Positions 34,612-43,419 of a DNA stretch of 64,000 nt are shown here, piece by piece (within the stretch, counting starts at the first letter, position 1; each line of letters opens with the position of its first letter). The position numbers were made by a program, and so were the translations under genes. The notes beneath the pieces were generated by a model, which did no database searches, was not told where the DNA came from, and was given only the letters and a program-made list of their open reading frames with translations. The DNA comes from Pseudomonas campi (lineage in GTDB: Bacteria > Pseudomonadota > Gammaproteobacteria > Pseudomonadales > Pseudomonadaceae): positions 2,480,001 through 2,544,000 of the forward strand of contig NZ_CP053697.2 in NCBI RefSeq assembly GCF_013200955.2, written 5' to 3'.

Positions 34612-34856
34612 GGGTGCGACCTGACACTCGGGCATGTGCGATTTCTGCAACAGGTCAAGAGCGGCTAGCACCTCAGACGTAACAATAAGTCGTCCGTGGT
34701 GTGCGAATTCGCGGAAGGGGCTGAGGGTGCCAAACCCTGAGGGTCAGCACCGAAGAAAAGGGCCAACAGCAGTCGCTGTGGGTCACCTGAAGCAGCGCTT
34801 CGTGATCAGCATGACGAGCATGCGTGATGTAGCGCCGCACTCACTCAAGGACACTG
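34612..34856. other. 245-bp gap without gene
   Basis: No protein-like ORF or RNA seen; contains the inverted CCTGAGGGT/CCAAACCCTGAGGG segment near 34725-34745. Probably the promoter of the following gene. Confidence 0.35.
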
Positions 34857-35864
34857 ATGAAAGCCATTCAACTGCAACAACCTGCGGGCCTGGATAACCT
34901 GCGCCTGGTCGACATGCCAGCCCCAGGTGCGCCCGCAGCCGGCGAGATCCAGGTGCGGATTCATGCCAGCTCACTCAACTACCACGACCTCGGCGTCGTC
35001 ACCGGCCATGCCCGTGCGGAGAATGGGCGCATCCCGATGTCCGATGGCGCCGGCGTAGTCACCGCCGTGGGCGACGGCGTGACAGAGTTCGCCCCAGGCG
35101 ACGCTGTGGTGTCCTGCTTCTTCCCCCATTGGCAATCGGGCCGGGTCGTGCCCACCACCTTCCAGACCGTCCCTGGTGACGGCGTGGACGGCTTTGCCCG
35201 CGAACGGGTCAATATGCCCACAGAAGCATTCACCCTGGCGCCCAACGGCTACAACCACGAAGAAGCCGCCACACTGACCACTGCAGGCCTGACCGCCTGG
35301 CGTGCGCTGGTGGTGGATGGGCGCATTCAAGCGGGCGACACCGTGCTGGTGCTGGGCACCGGCGGCGTGTCCATCTTTGCCCTGCAAATGGCGAAATCCA
35401 TGGGCGCGCGGGTGATTGCCACGACCTCGTCGGAGGCCAAGCGAGCGCGCCTGCTGGCACTGGGGGCCGACCATATCATCAACTACAAAGACCAACCCGA
35501 ATGGGGCGACGCAGTGCTGGCCGCCACGGATGGCCGCGGTGCCGACATAGTGGTTGAAGTGGGTGGCCCAGGCACGCTGCCCCAGTCCATACGCGCCTGC
35601 GCGCCCGGCGGCCATATTGCCCTGATCGGCGTGCTCACCGGCATTGCCGGCAGCGTTCCGACCCTGGAGTTGATGCGCAAGCAGCAAACCCTGCGTGGCC
35701 TGATCGTCGGCAGCCGCGAGCAGCAGCAGGACATGGTGCGCGCCCTGGAAAACTTCAGCTGGCGCCCCGTCATCGACAGCCGCTATCCGCTGGAGCAGAT
35801 TGCCGAGGCCTTTGCCCACCAGATCACCGCCAGTCACTTTGGCAAGATCTGCCTGCACTATTGA
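34857..35864 (+). CDS. NAD(P)-dependent alcohol dehydrogenase/quinone oxidoreductase, MDR family
   Basis: 335 aa, begins MKAIQLQQPAGLDNL. Has HASSLNYHDLGVVTG, PMSDGAGVVTAVG, TLTTAGLTAWRAL, the nucleotide loop VLVLGTGGVSIFALQMAKSMGA and SSEAKRARLLALGADHIINY. Lacks the Cys cluster of structural zinc, so a zinc-independent reductase; GTGGVS differs from classical GxGxxG. Substrate unknown. It is in the insert with the isomerase-like gene. Composition is near the chromosome's, so the donor is likely a related Pseudomonas. Confidence 0.9.
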   Translation: MKAIQLQQPAGLDNLRLVDMPAPGAPAAGEIQVRIHASSLNYHDLGVVTGHARAENGRIPMSDGAGVVTAVGDGVTEFAPGDAVVSCFFPHWQSGRVVPTTFQTVPGDGVDGFARERVNMPTEAFTLAPNGYNHEEAATLTTAGLTAWRALVVDGRIQAGDTVLVLGTGGVSIFALQMAKSMGARVIATTSSEAKRARLLALGADHIINYKDQPEWGDAVLAATDGRGADIVVEVGGPGTLPQSIRACAPGGHIALIGVLTGIAGSVPTLELMRKQQTLRGLIVGSREQQQDMVRALENFSWRPVIDSRYPLEQIAEAFAHQITASHFGKICLHY

Positions 35865-35965
35865 AGGGAAAGCCCCGGTGCGGAACAGGGGGACGAGGAC
35901 AGCCCCCCCTCTCTGATCGACTCGCGCCTGCCATAACCGCCAGTTCGGCTCGCGCTACCTGATTC

Positions 35966-36296
35966 GGCGAGCAGCCCCTGCGCCACTGGCTGATGGAAAA
36001 TGGCTACTGCATCCTCGGCGAGGAAGTGCTGCGGGAAAACCGCTTCAACTACGAAATCATCGTCGCCAAGCGCAGCGGGCCGGTGCTGTACACCGCCCAG
36101 GAGCTGTACTTCGGCCCACTGCAAATGCAGCAACGCAGCTCGGCATTTCTGGCCAAGTGGCAGCGCCTATTGCGCCTGAAGCAGCGAACCCTCAGCCACT
36201 TCGCCCGAGCGCGGCGAGCAGGTGCAAGTGCTCACACAACAGGTCGGATGGATCAGTGAGCTGCTTGCTCAAAAGGGCGAGGCGCTGAAGGGCTGA
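35966..36296 (+). pseudogene. truncated, frameshifted trmK copy (3' half)
   Basis: About 90% identical to 33497-33826: EQPLRHWLMENGYCILGEE, VLRENRFNYEIIV and following. It lacks the SAM-binding half, and a 14-nt deletion after GCGCGG shifts the frame (original ARQAVPEEQVQ). Similarity resumes downstream: TCTTCTCTTGGCC at 36343 equals 33851. The divergence means it came from another strain's trmK rather than from recent copying. Confidence 0.9.
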
Positions 36297-36398
36297 TACT
36301 CAGTAGATAGCGCGCAGCGCGCCGGTAGCACACCTGTGCGTATCTTCTCTTGGCCTGCAAAACGACCCAAAGCGGGCGGACGGTGAGGCAGCTTCAGC

Positions 36399-36980
36399 CT
36401 AAGGTGGCGGTAATGCGTTGCGAGCGCATTGAAGCGCTAGGAAATACGCATCCTGGAGATGAGGCGCCAGGCTACCTTCCATTTGCCGATGTTGGCTCAG
36501 CACATTCGAGTGGTCTGAATCATCAAGCTTCCTTGTGAAAATCAGCCAGCTGTGCAAATGAGGCGTTGTCTGCGTAGGGTGGTTACCTGCTGCCGATGAT
36601 AGCCTCCTTGCCCCTTGGTCATCCGTTAGTACAGCTAGGCCACGGCCCATTGCAAAGGCAATTGATGAAAGCTCTCCCTTCCCCAGTCGCTTACGTCCTT
36701 CCAACATACTGATGACCTGAAGGTCGTCCAGGTTGCAGGAATGGATTTCGAATTGGCCGGCGCAACGCGCCTCTTCCAATCGGCGTTGAAGCTCACGGGT
36801 GACGGCGGTTGGCAACGTGCGAGGTTTGATTAAGCACTCATAGTTCACGAAGCCAGTGACACAGAAGTGGCATTGTGCGGCGAGCGCAGCTCTGTACAAA
36901 GTGACTGACGATAAGAGATTCCAAACCGAACATGTATCTGTCACGTTGATGGGGTGAAAGCGGGACGGGTCAATCGACAT
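36399..36980 (-). CDS. PIN-like nuclease, putative toxin partner of the ImmA/IrrE gene
   Basis: 193 aa from the ATG at 36980, overlapping the stop of the upstream gene by 11 bp. INVTDTCSVWNLLSS at the N-terminus, LGKGELSSIAFAMGRG in the middle and LAVLTDDQGARRL give the Asp, Glu, Asp acids in PIN order. Thus a Mg-dependent RNase-like fold, with an added C-terminal helical part. The linkage to an Xre/ImmA protein resembles toxin-antitoxin or stress modules. GC lower than the neighbourhood, so acquired. The domain call rests on motif pattern only. Confidence 0.72.
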   Translation of the reverse strand: MSIDPSRFHPINVTDTCSVWNLLSSVTLYRAALAAQCHFCVTGFVNYECLIKPRTLPTAVTRELQRRLEEARCAGQFEIHSCNLDDLQVISMLEGRKRLGKGELSSIAFAMGRGLAVLTDDQGARRLSSAAGNHPTQTTPHLHSWLIFTRKLDDSDHSNVLSQHRQMEGSLAPHLQDAYFLALQCARNALPPP

Positions 36981-38112
36981 CCGGCGCCCTCCCGTAAAGA
37001 GAGAGCAAATCCTGCAACTCTGCGGAGTCACACAGAAGCGCCTCAGCTAGGCGACCTTGAGTTATCAGCCCTTGGCTCGCGGCATCCAAACATAGTGCGA
37101 CGTAGCTGCTAGAAAGCCCCCTCTCCAACAGGCGCGTTTTGCGTTCTCGCTGCCGGTCTGTCAGATGAGCTGGCAGCTCAGGGTCAATCTTGCGAGTCCG
37201 GGGAACCCGGCTGGATTTGATTCGTTGGAATGCTTCTTCACTGACAAGCCTCTCGGCCTGTAGGCCTATGCTTAAGGCATGGCAACTTACTCGAAGCTCT
37301 TGCGCCCAATGCCCCGCGTCGGCCTGTGTCCATCGTTCAGGATGGGGAAGCTGCCGAAGGACTTCCGGGGGCATGAGATACCGGGAAGCAAAAGTGTTTG
37401 CGCGCAGTTCTACATAATCGTTTTTATCAGTGCTGGAGTACGTGATGCTGGGGCCTCCCTCCGCATCGAAAATTGCATGGGCCATTTCATGAGCTGCACT
37501 AAATCGCTGCCGATACACATCCTCGCTGTAGTTAACCAGAATGCATTTGCCGGCTTTGGGATGGGCCAGAAACAAGCCTGAGATATTGGAGTTGCCTAGC
37601 TTGTGACGGAACACGTGCACGCCTGTTTGGCGGATTTCGCCGTAGACATCCCTTGGCACTTCATTGCTTAGGTGCTGATTGAAGCGGCGGAAAGCCTCAG
37701 CCGCTTTGATCCCGTCGGTCTTGAAATGCCCCGATACTGGGGGTGCCAAAAACTCGCGATGGGTGGCATTCAGTTCCTCCATCAGGAAGTGCTCAGTTTC
37801 GCAGAGGTAAAGAAACTCCTGAATGGCCCTGCGATCGTCCTTGGTGAACTCACTGCCGTGCTTGCGATACAGAATTTCCGTCTGCTCAAACGGAGCTAGC
37901 TGCTCATTCGAGATGAAGAATTTGAAGTCACAACGATAGAGGTCGGCCAGCATAAGCACCTCGTCGCCCGTGGGCTCCAACGTACCCTCCTCAACGGACC
38001 GTAACCGGTCGGGAGAGATGCGAATGGCTGCAGTCACTTCCTCCACACTCAGCTGAAGCTGTTCGCGATAGCGAGACAACTTCGAGCCCAGGGCTATTAG
38101 GTTTATTGTCAT
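36970..38112 (-). CDS. Xre HTH plus ImmA/IrrE metallopeptidase protein
   Basis: 380 aa. Residues 1-65: helix-turn-helix of Xre type (LGSKLSRYREQLQLSVEEV, then ISPDRLRSVEEGTLEPT). Residues about 190-270: COG2856 (ImmA/IrrE) with Zn motif HEMAH at about 210-214 (FSAAHEMAHAIFD) and the third ligand Glu in YVELRANTFASRYLMP. C-terminal helical part unknown, with a second HTH-like stretch LTDRQRERKTRLLERGLSSS. Such proteins cleave phage-like repressors or stress regulators. Translationally coupled to the PIN-like gene, 11-bp overlap. Probably autoregulated; upstream 38113-38420 contains palindromes. Confidence 0.85.
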   Translation of the reverse strand: MTINLIALGSKLSRYREQLQLSVEEVTAAIRISPDRLRSVEEGTLEPTGDEVLMLADLYRCDFKFFISNEQLAPFEQTEILYRKHGSEFTKDDRRAIQEFLYLCETEHFLMEELNATHREFLAPPVSGHFKTDGIKAAEAFRRFNQHLSNEVPRDVYGEIRQTGVHVFRHKLGNSNISGLFLAHPKAGKCILVNYSEDVYRQRFSAAHEMAHAIFDAEGGPSITYSSTDKNDYVELRANTFASRYLMPPEVLRQLPHPERWTQADAGHWAQELRVSCHALSIGLQAERLVSEEAFQRIKSSRVPRTRKIDPELPAHLTDRQRERKTRLLERGLSSSYVALCLDAASQGLITQGRLAEALLCDSAELQDLLSLYGRAPDVD

Positions 38113-38248
38113 GCCCGTTCTCCTTGTTGGGGCAGGACGATCCTAAATGTCGTTGCCCATTCTTTCCAGTCAGCCGGCTCAGAAGAGGCTGTTGCTCCCG
38201 CCGCATCTCACCTGACGCCATCAAGCAAGTAGCCTGGATATCTGTACG

Positions 38249-38325
38249 GTGGAAAACGCTGCGCGGTTTTCCACCCTACGCGACCTTGAGCACTCTGTAG
38301 GGTGGACAACGTTTACTTGTCCACC
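38249..38325. repeat. two intergenic hairpins (GGTGGAAAAC / GGTGGACAA)
   Basis: GGTGGAAAAC (38249-38258) pairs with GTTTTCCACC (38266-38275), and GGTGGACAA (38301-38309) with TTGTCCACC (38317-38325); they are joined by CTAC and GTAG halves. A common Pseudomonas intergenic repeat class. Otherwise 38113-38417 holds no gene. Confidence 0.75.
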
Positions 38326-38417
38326 AGCTTTTTCGACAGGCAGCGCTGGGTCGGTAGCTGTCTTGACGAGTGACTTGTTCGGGCCGGCAGCAGCCGACCA
38401 CTCAACCTGCAAACACC

Positions 38418-41400
38418 CTAAGCCAACCCCACCTCACCCTGCCCCACCTCCAGCGGCTTCCAACGCCGCAGCAGGCTGTACAACGTCGGCACCACGAACA
38501 GGGTGAAGAAGGTGCCGACCAGCAGGCCGCCGACGATGACCATGCCGATCTGCTGGCGGCTCTCGGCGCCGGCACCGCTGGCGATGGCCAGCGGTAGCGA
38601 GCCGAGCACCATGGCGCCGGTGGTCATCAGGATCGGCCGCAGGCGCTGCACCGCCGCTTCCATCACCGCTTCGTGCAGCGCCCTGCCCTCGCGCAGCAGG
38701 TGGTTGGCGAACTCGACGATAAGGATGCCGTGTTTGGTGATCAGGCCGATCAGCGTCACCAGGCCGACCTGCGAGTAGATGTTCAGCGTGCCGCCGAACA
38801 GTTTGAGCGCCAGCAAGGCGCCGGCCATCGACAGCGGCACGCTGAGCAGGATGATCAGCGGGTCGAGGAAGCTCTCGAACTGCGCGGCCAGCACCAGGTA
38901 GATGAAGATCAGCGCCAGCACGAAGATCAGCGCCACGCCGCTGCTGGAATCCTTGAAGTCGCGCGAGGTGCCGGTGTAGTCGAACTGGGTCTCGGGCGGG
39001 AAGATCGCCCGCGCCTTCTCTTCCAGGTGATCGAGCGCCTCGCCGAGGGTGTAGCCGGAGCCGACGTTGGCGGTCACCGTCACCGCGCGCAGCTGGTTGA
39101 AATGGTTGAGCTCGCGCGGCGCCACGGTCTCGCGCACTTCGATCAGGTTGGACAATTGCACCATGTTGTCATTGCGCCCGCGCACGTAAACGCGGTTGAG
39201 GTCTTCCGGGTTGCTGCGATCCACGCCCTGCAGCTGCACCAGCACGTCGTACTGCTCGCCGTTCTGCTTGAAGCGGGTCACCTGGCGGCTGCCGAACAGG
39301 CTTTCCATGCTCCTGCCAATGGTCGCCACATCGGTGCCGACCGCCACCGCCTGCTCGCGGTTGACCGTGACCTTGAGCTGCGGGGTGTTCAGCTTGAGGT
39401 CGGTGTCCAGGCTCTCCAACCCCGGATAACCGCGCACCTCGGCCAGCAGCTGGTCGACGTACTGCTGCAGCTCGGCGTACTCCAGCGAAGAGCGGATAAC
39501 GAAGTTGACCGGCTGGTTGCGCGCGCTTTGCCCCAGCGGCGGACGGTTGATCGGGAAGGCGCGCACGCCGGGGATGTCCTGCAGCTTGGGCAGCAGTTCG
39601 TCACGGATCTCGAACTGGCTGCGCTCGCGCTTGTCCCAGTCCTCCAGCTTCATGAACGACAGGCCCTGGGCCACCGTGGGGAAGCCGACGATGACCATGT
39701 AGCGGTTGGTTTCCGGCACCGCGTCGTAGGCGGCTTCCAGCTGCTGGGCGTAGCGGCTGGTGTACGCCAGCGTGGCGCCGTCCGGGCCGTTGATCGAACC
39801 GACGATGGTGCCGGTGTCTTCGGTCGGCGCCAGCTCGCTGCGCAGGCTGCCGAACAGCCAGGCGCACAGCAGGAGGATGCCCAGCAGCAGCGCCAGCACC
39901 AGCCACCAGGCGCGCAGCACCCGTTCCAGGCCATGGCGATAGCTGTAGGTCAGGTTGTTCAGGAAGCCTTCGATCAGGTTGTAGACGCGACTGTGTTGCT
40001 GCTGCGGCTGATGGGCCTTGAGCAGGTGGCCGCACATCATCGGCGACAGGGTCAGGGCGACGAAGCCGGACACCAGCACGGCGCCGGCCAGGGTCCAGGC
40101 AAACTCGGTGAATAACTTGCCGGAGGTGCCCTGCATGAAACCGATGGGCGCATACACCGCGGCCAGGGTCAGGGTCATGGCGATCACCGCGAAGGCGATT
40201 TCGCGGCTACCGACGAAGGCCGCCTGCATCGGCTTCATGCCCTGCTCGATATGCCGGTGGATGTTCTCCAGCACCACGATGGCATCGTCCACCACCAGGC
40301 CGATGGCCAGGACCATGGCCAGCAGAGTCAGGGTATTGAGGGTGAAGCCCATCATCAGCATCAGCGCACAGGCACCGATCAGCGACACCGGGATGGTCAC
40401 CAGCGGAATCAGGGTGGCGCGCAGCGAGCGGAGGAACAGGAAAATGATCAGGATGACCAGCAGCACCGCTTCCCAGATGGTGGTGTAGACGTTGCTGATC
40501 GACTCGCGGATGAACAGCGAGTTGTCGTTGGCCACCGCCATCTGCATGCCTTCGGGCAGCAGCTTGCGCACCTCGGGCATGGCCTCGCTGAGGCCATCGG
40601 AAATCTCCAGCGGGTTGGCCGTGGCCTGTTTGACCAGGCCCATGGACACCGCCGGCTTGCCGTTGAAACGCACCACCGTGCGCTCGTCGGCGGCGCCAAT
40701 TTCGGCATGGCCAACATCGGACAGGCGCAGCAGATAGCCACGCGAGTCGTCGAGGATGATCTTGTTGAAGTCGTCCGCAGTCTTCAGGTCGGTTTCCGAG
40801 AGTACGGAAAACTCGCGCTGCACCGACTCGATGCGCCCGGCCGGAATCTCCACGTTCTGCCGGCGCAGGGCGTCTTCCACGTCCTGCACGGTGAGGTCGT
40901 GGGCGGCCAGCTTCTCCGGGTCGAGCCAGATGCGCATGGCGAAGGTGCGCGCGCCGCGGATCTGCACTTCCGAGACGCCGGGGATGCTCTGCAGGCGGTC
41001 CTGCACCACCCGCTCCAGCACATCGGTGATCTCCATGGCGGAGAAGCGCTCGCTGTAGAACGCCAGCCAGATCACGGGCTGGGCGTCAGCCTCGACCTTC
41101 TGCACCAGCGGTTCGTCGATCTCGTCCGGCAGCAGACTGCGTACCCGGCCGAGGCGGTCACGCACGTCGTTGGCGGCCTCGTCGGAATTGCTGCCAAGGC
41201 GAAATTGCGCGGTGATCTGGGTGTTCTCCGAACGGCTGATGGAGCTGACGAAATCCAGGCCTTCGATGCCGGACAGCACGTCCTCGATCGGCTGGGCCAC
41301 CTGGGATTCCATGATCTCCGGGCTGGCGCCGGGATAGATGACGTTGACCGTGACGATCGGCACGTCGATGTTCGGGTACTCGCGCACGGCCAGGCGCTGG

Positions 41401-41486
41401 TAGGCCATCAGGCCGAGCAGGACGATGATCAGCGACAGCACGGTGGCGAACACCGGCCGGCGGATGCAGATATCCGAGAGGGTCAT
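38418..41486 (-). CDS. RND efflux transporter, HAE1 family (AcrB/MexB-like)
   Basis: 1022-aa inner-membrane proton antiporter. Start MTLSDICIRRPVFATVLS, then YPNIDVPIVTV and YPGASPEIMESQVAQPIED, TM4 acids in GLVVDDAIVVLENIHRH, and a C-terminal GLITKHGILIVEFAN. Large periplasmic loops at expected positions. The membrane-fusion gene upstream overlaps by 4 bp; there is no outer-membrane channel gene, so it probably uses an OprM/TolC elsewhere. Substrates (drugs, solvents, dyes) not predictable. It resembles PAO1 RND pairs such as PA1435-PA1436. Confidence 0.95.
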   Translation of the reverse strand: MTLSDICIRRPVFATVLSLIIVLLGLMAYQRLAVREYPNIDVPIVTVNVIYPGASPEIMESQVAQPIEDVLSGIEGLDFVSSISRSENTQITAQFRLGSNSDEAANDVRDRLGRVRSLLPDEIDEPLVQKVEADAQPVIWLAFYSERFSAMEITDVLERVVQDRLQSIPGVSEVQIRGARTFAMRIWLDPEKLAAHDLTVQDVEDALRRQNVEIPAGRIESVQREFSVLSETDLKTADDFNKIILDDSRGYLLRLSDVGHAEIGAADERTVVRFNGKPAVSMGLVKQATANPLEISDGLSEAMPEVRKLLPEGMQMAVANDNSLFIRESISNVYTTIWEAVLLVILIIFLFLRSLRATLIPLVTIPVSLIGACALMLMMGFTLNTLTLLAMVLAIGLVVDDAIVVLENIHRHIEQGMKPMQAAFVGSREIAFAVIAMTLTLAAVYAPIGFMQGTSGKLFTEFAWTLAGAVLVSGFVALTLSPMMCGHLLKAHQPQQQHSRVYNLIEGFLNNLTYSYRHGLERVLRAWWLVLALLLGILLLCAWLFGSLRSELAPTEDTGTIVGSINGPDGATLAYTSRYAQQLEAAYDAVPETNRYMVIVGFPTVAQGLSFMKLEDWDKRERSQFEIRDELLPKLQDIPGVRAFPINRPPLGQSARNQPVNFVIRSSLEYAELQQYVDQLLAEVRGYPGLESLDTDLKLNTPQLKVTVNREQAVAVGTDVATIGRSMESLFGSRQVTRFKQNGEQYDVLVQLQGVDRSNPEDLNRVYVRGRNDNMVQLSNLIEVRETVAPRELNHFNQLRAVTVTANVGSGYTLGEALDHLEEKARAIFPPETQFDYTGTSRDFKDSSSGVALIFVLALIFIYLVLAAQFESFLDPLIILLSVPLSMAGALLALKLFGGTLNIYSQVGLVTLIGLITKHGILIVEFANHLLREGRALHEAVMEAAVQRLRPILMTTGAMVLGSLPLAIASGAGAESRQQIGMVIVGGLLVGTFFTLFVVPTLYSLLRRWKPLEVGQGEVGLA

Positions 41487-42508
41487 ACGCCCTCCCCGCG
41501 CTTGACCGTGCGTACCTCGCGGCCCGGCGCGACCTTCTGCCAGCCGGCGCTGATCAGCGTCTCGTCACCCTGCAGACCCTCCACCACCTCGGCCTTGCCG
41601 CGCAGGCGCTGGCCGATGCGGATCTGCCGGCGCTCGACCTTGCCATCCACCACCAGGTTGACGAACAGCAGCTGGCCCATGGGCATCACCGCTTCCTCGG
41701 GAATCAGCAGGGCCTGCGGGCGTTCGGCGAGGATCACCGAGACCTTGACGAACTGACCGGGCTTGAGGCGCTGGTCCTGGTTGTCGACCTGGGCGCGGAT
41801 GGCCTGGCTGCGGCCCACTTCGTCCAGGCGCGGGTTGAGGGCGATGATCGTGCCCTTGAAGCGCTCGCCGGGGTAGGCATCCAGGCTCAGCTCGATGGCC
41901 TGGCCGAGACCCACCTGGCTGACGGCCTTCTGCGGAATGCGGAAATCCACCTTGAGCGGGTCGAGCACTTCCAGGTTGACCAGGTCCTGGCCGGCGCTCA
42001 GGTAGTCGCCGACGCTGACCTGGCGCAGGCCGAGCACGCCGTCGTAGGGCGCGCGGATCTGCGTCTTGTCCAGGCGCGCCTGGGCCAGGGCCAGGCTGGC
42101 ACGAGCGGCTTGCTGCTGGGATTGCGCCTCGTCCTGGGCCTGGGCATTGCTGGCGCCGCGCTTGAACAGCAGCTGGGTGCGCGCAAAGCTCTTTTCCGCC
42201 AGATCGAGATTGGCCTGGGCCTGGGCCAGCTCGGCACGGGCAATCGCATCATCCAGGCTGACCAGCAACTCGCCGGCCTTGACCGCCTCGCCTTCGCGAA
42301 AATGCACGGCCGCCAGGCGCCCGCCCAGCTCGGGGCGGATCACGGTCGACTCATCGGAGCGCAGCGAACCGAAGGTGATCAGCTCGTCGCGCACCAGCGT
42401 CCGCTCAGGTTGCACCACTTCCACCAGCGGCGCCTGCTCGGCCAGGGCGGGCAGCGAACTGCAGGTGAACAGGCAGGTGAGCAGCAAGGCGGGGCGGAGG
42501 GAAGACAT
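41483..42508 (-). CDS. RND efflux membrane-fusion protein
   Basis: 341 aa, periplasmic adaptor of the pump. Signal peptide ending SLPALA, biotinyl-lipoyl-like half motifs GRLAAVHFREGEAVKAGELLVSLDD and IRAPYDGVLGLRQVSVGDYLSAGQDL, between them a helical hairpin AQANLDLAEKSFARTQLLFKRG, then beta-barrel. No lipobox. Coupled to the transporter by a 4-bp overlap. The leader gene of the pump operon; no local regulator was found. Confidence 0.93.
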   Translation of the reverse strand: MSSLRPALLLTCLFTCSSLPALAEQAPLVEVVQPERTLVRDELITFGSLRSDESTVIRPELGGRLAAVHFREGEAVKAGELLVSLDDAIARAELAQAQANLDLAEKSFARTQLLFKRGASNAQAQDEAQSQQQAARASLALAQARLDKTQIRAPYDGVLGLRQVSVGDYLSAGQDLVNLEVLDPLKVDFRIPQKAVSQVGLGQAIELSLDAYPGERFKGTIIALNPRLDEVGRSQAIRAQVDNQDQRLKPGQFVKVSVILAERPQALLIPEEAVMPMGQLLFVNLVVDGKVERRQIRIGQRLRGKAEVVEGLQGDETLISAGWQKVAPGREVRTVKRGEGV

Positions 42509-42600
42509 CGTTCGACCTTTTTATTGTCCAGGCGGTCGAGTTTAACGGCGGTTGCGCCAGCTGCCGACCGCAGAAAGTGTTACCCCATGTACTAGGGTCT

Positions 42601-42629
42601 CGTTTCGTTCGCGAACCGCGAACGAAACG
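42601..42629. terminator. strong hairpin at the end of the ABC operon
   Basis: Perfect 12-bp arms CGTTTCGTTCGC / GCGAACGAAACG with 5-nt loop, 11 bp after the permease stop on the minus strand. No T tract, so it may be an mRNA 3' stabiliser or factor-dependent site rather than an intrinsic terminator. Confidence 0.6.
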
Positions 42630-42639
42630 GGAACAGCCC

Positions 42640-43419
42640 CTACTGACGCATGCCCCGGCCGCTCTGCAACAGGCGAATGCAGACGATGTAGAGCACGCTG
42701 CTGGCCAGCAGCATCATGCCGATGGCGACGCCGATATTGATGTCGGAGACGCCGAGAATGCCGTAGCGGAAGGCATTGACCATGTGCAGGATGGGGTTGG
42801 CCAGCGACACCGTCTGCCAGAACTCGGGCAGCAGGCTGATCGAGTAGAACACCCCGCCCAGGTAGGTCAGCGGCGTCAGCACGAAGGTCGGGATGATCGA
42901 GATGTCGTCGAAGTTGCGCGCGTACACCGCGTTGATGAAACCGCCGAGGGCGAAGGTGATGGCGGTGAGGATGATCACCAGCACGGTCACGCCCAGGTGG
43001 TGCACCTGCAGGTCGGTGAAGAACAGCGACAGCAGGGTGACGATAAAGGCCACTGCCAGGCCGCGCAGCATTCCGCCGACGACATAGCCGATAAGGATGG
43101 TGTGCGGCGATACCGGCGACACCAGCAGTTCCTCGATATTGCGCTGGAACTTGCTGCTGAAGAAGCTCGACACCACGTTGCTGTAGGAGTTGGTGATCAC
43201 CGACATCATGATCAGCCCCGGCACGATGAACTCCATGTAGCTGTACTGGCCGACATCGCCGACCTGGCTGCCGATCAGCCGACCGAAGATGACGAAGTAC
43301 AGGGCCATGGTGATCGCCGGCGGCAGCAGGGTCTGCGCCCAGATGCGGGTGAAGCGGCGCACCTCGCGGACCACGATGGTCTGCAGGGCGATCAGGTTGG
43401 AGCGCAGTTCGGGACTCAT
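42640..43419 (-). CDS. ABC-2 type exporter permease (YadH-like)
   Basis: 259 aa, six hydrophobic segments. Contains RNIEELLVSPVSPHTILIGYVVGG and the FDDISIIPTFVLTPLTYLGGVFY segment typical of the YadH/NodJ class. Starts at ATG 43419, overlapping the ATPase gene by 4 bp. A frame open to 43971 is an artefact of the ATPase reading frame. The substrate is unknown; family members include polysaccharide and drug exporters. Confidence 0.93.
   Translation of the reverse strand: MSPELRSNLIALQTIVVREVRRFTRIWAQTLLPPAITMALYFVIFGRLIGSQVGDVGQYSYMEFIVPGLIMMSVITNSYSNVVSSFFSSKFQRNIEELLVSPVSPHTILIGYVVGGMLRGLAVAFIVTLLSLFFTDLQVHHLGVTVLVIILTAITFALGGFINAVYARNFDDISIIPTFVLTPLTYLGGVFYSISLLPEFWQTVSLANPILHMVNAFRYGILGVSDINIGVAIGMMLLASSVLYIVCIRLLQSGRGMRQ

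Noticed and set aside
38673..41756. 480- and 501-codon plus-strand frames opposite the RND genes
   Set aside because: Mirror frames of the transporter and adaptor, His/Gln/Arg-rich without any domain.
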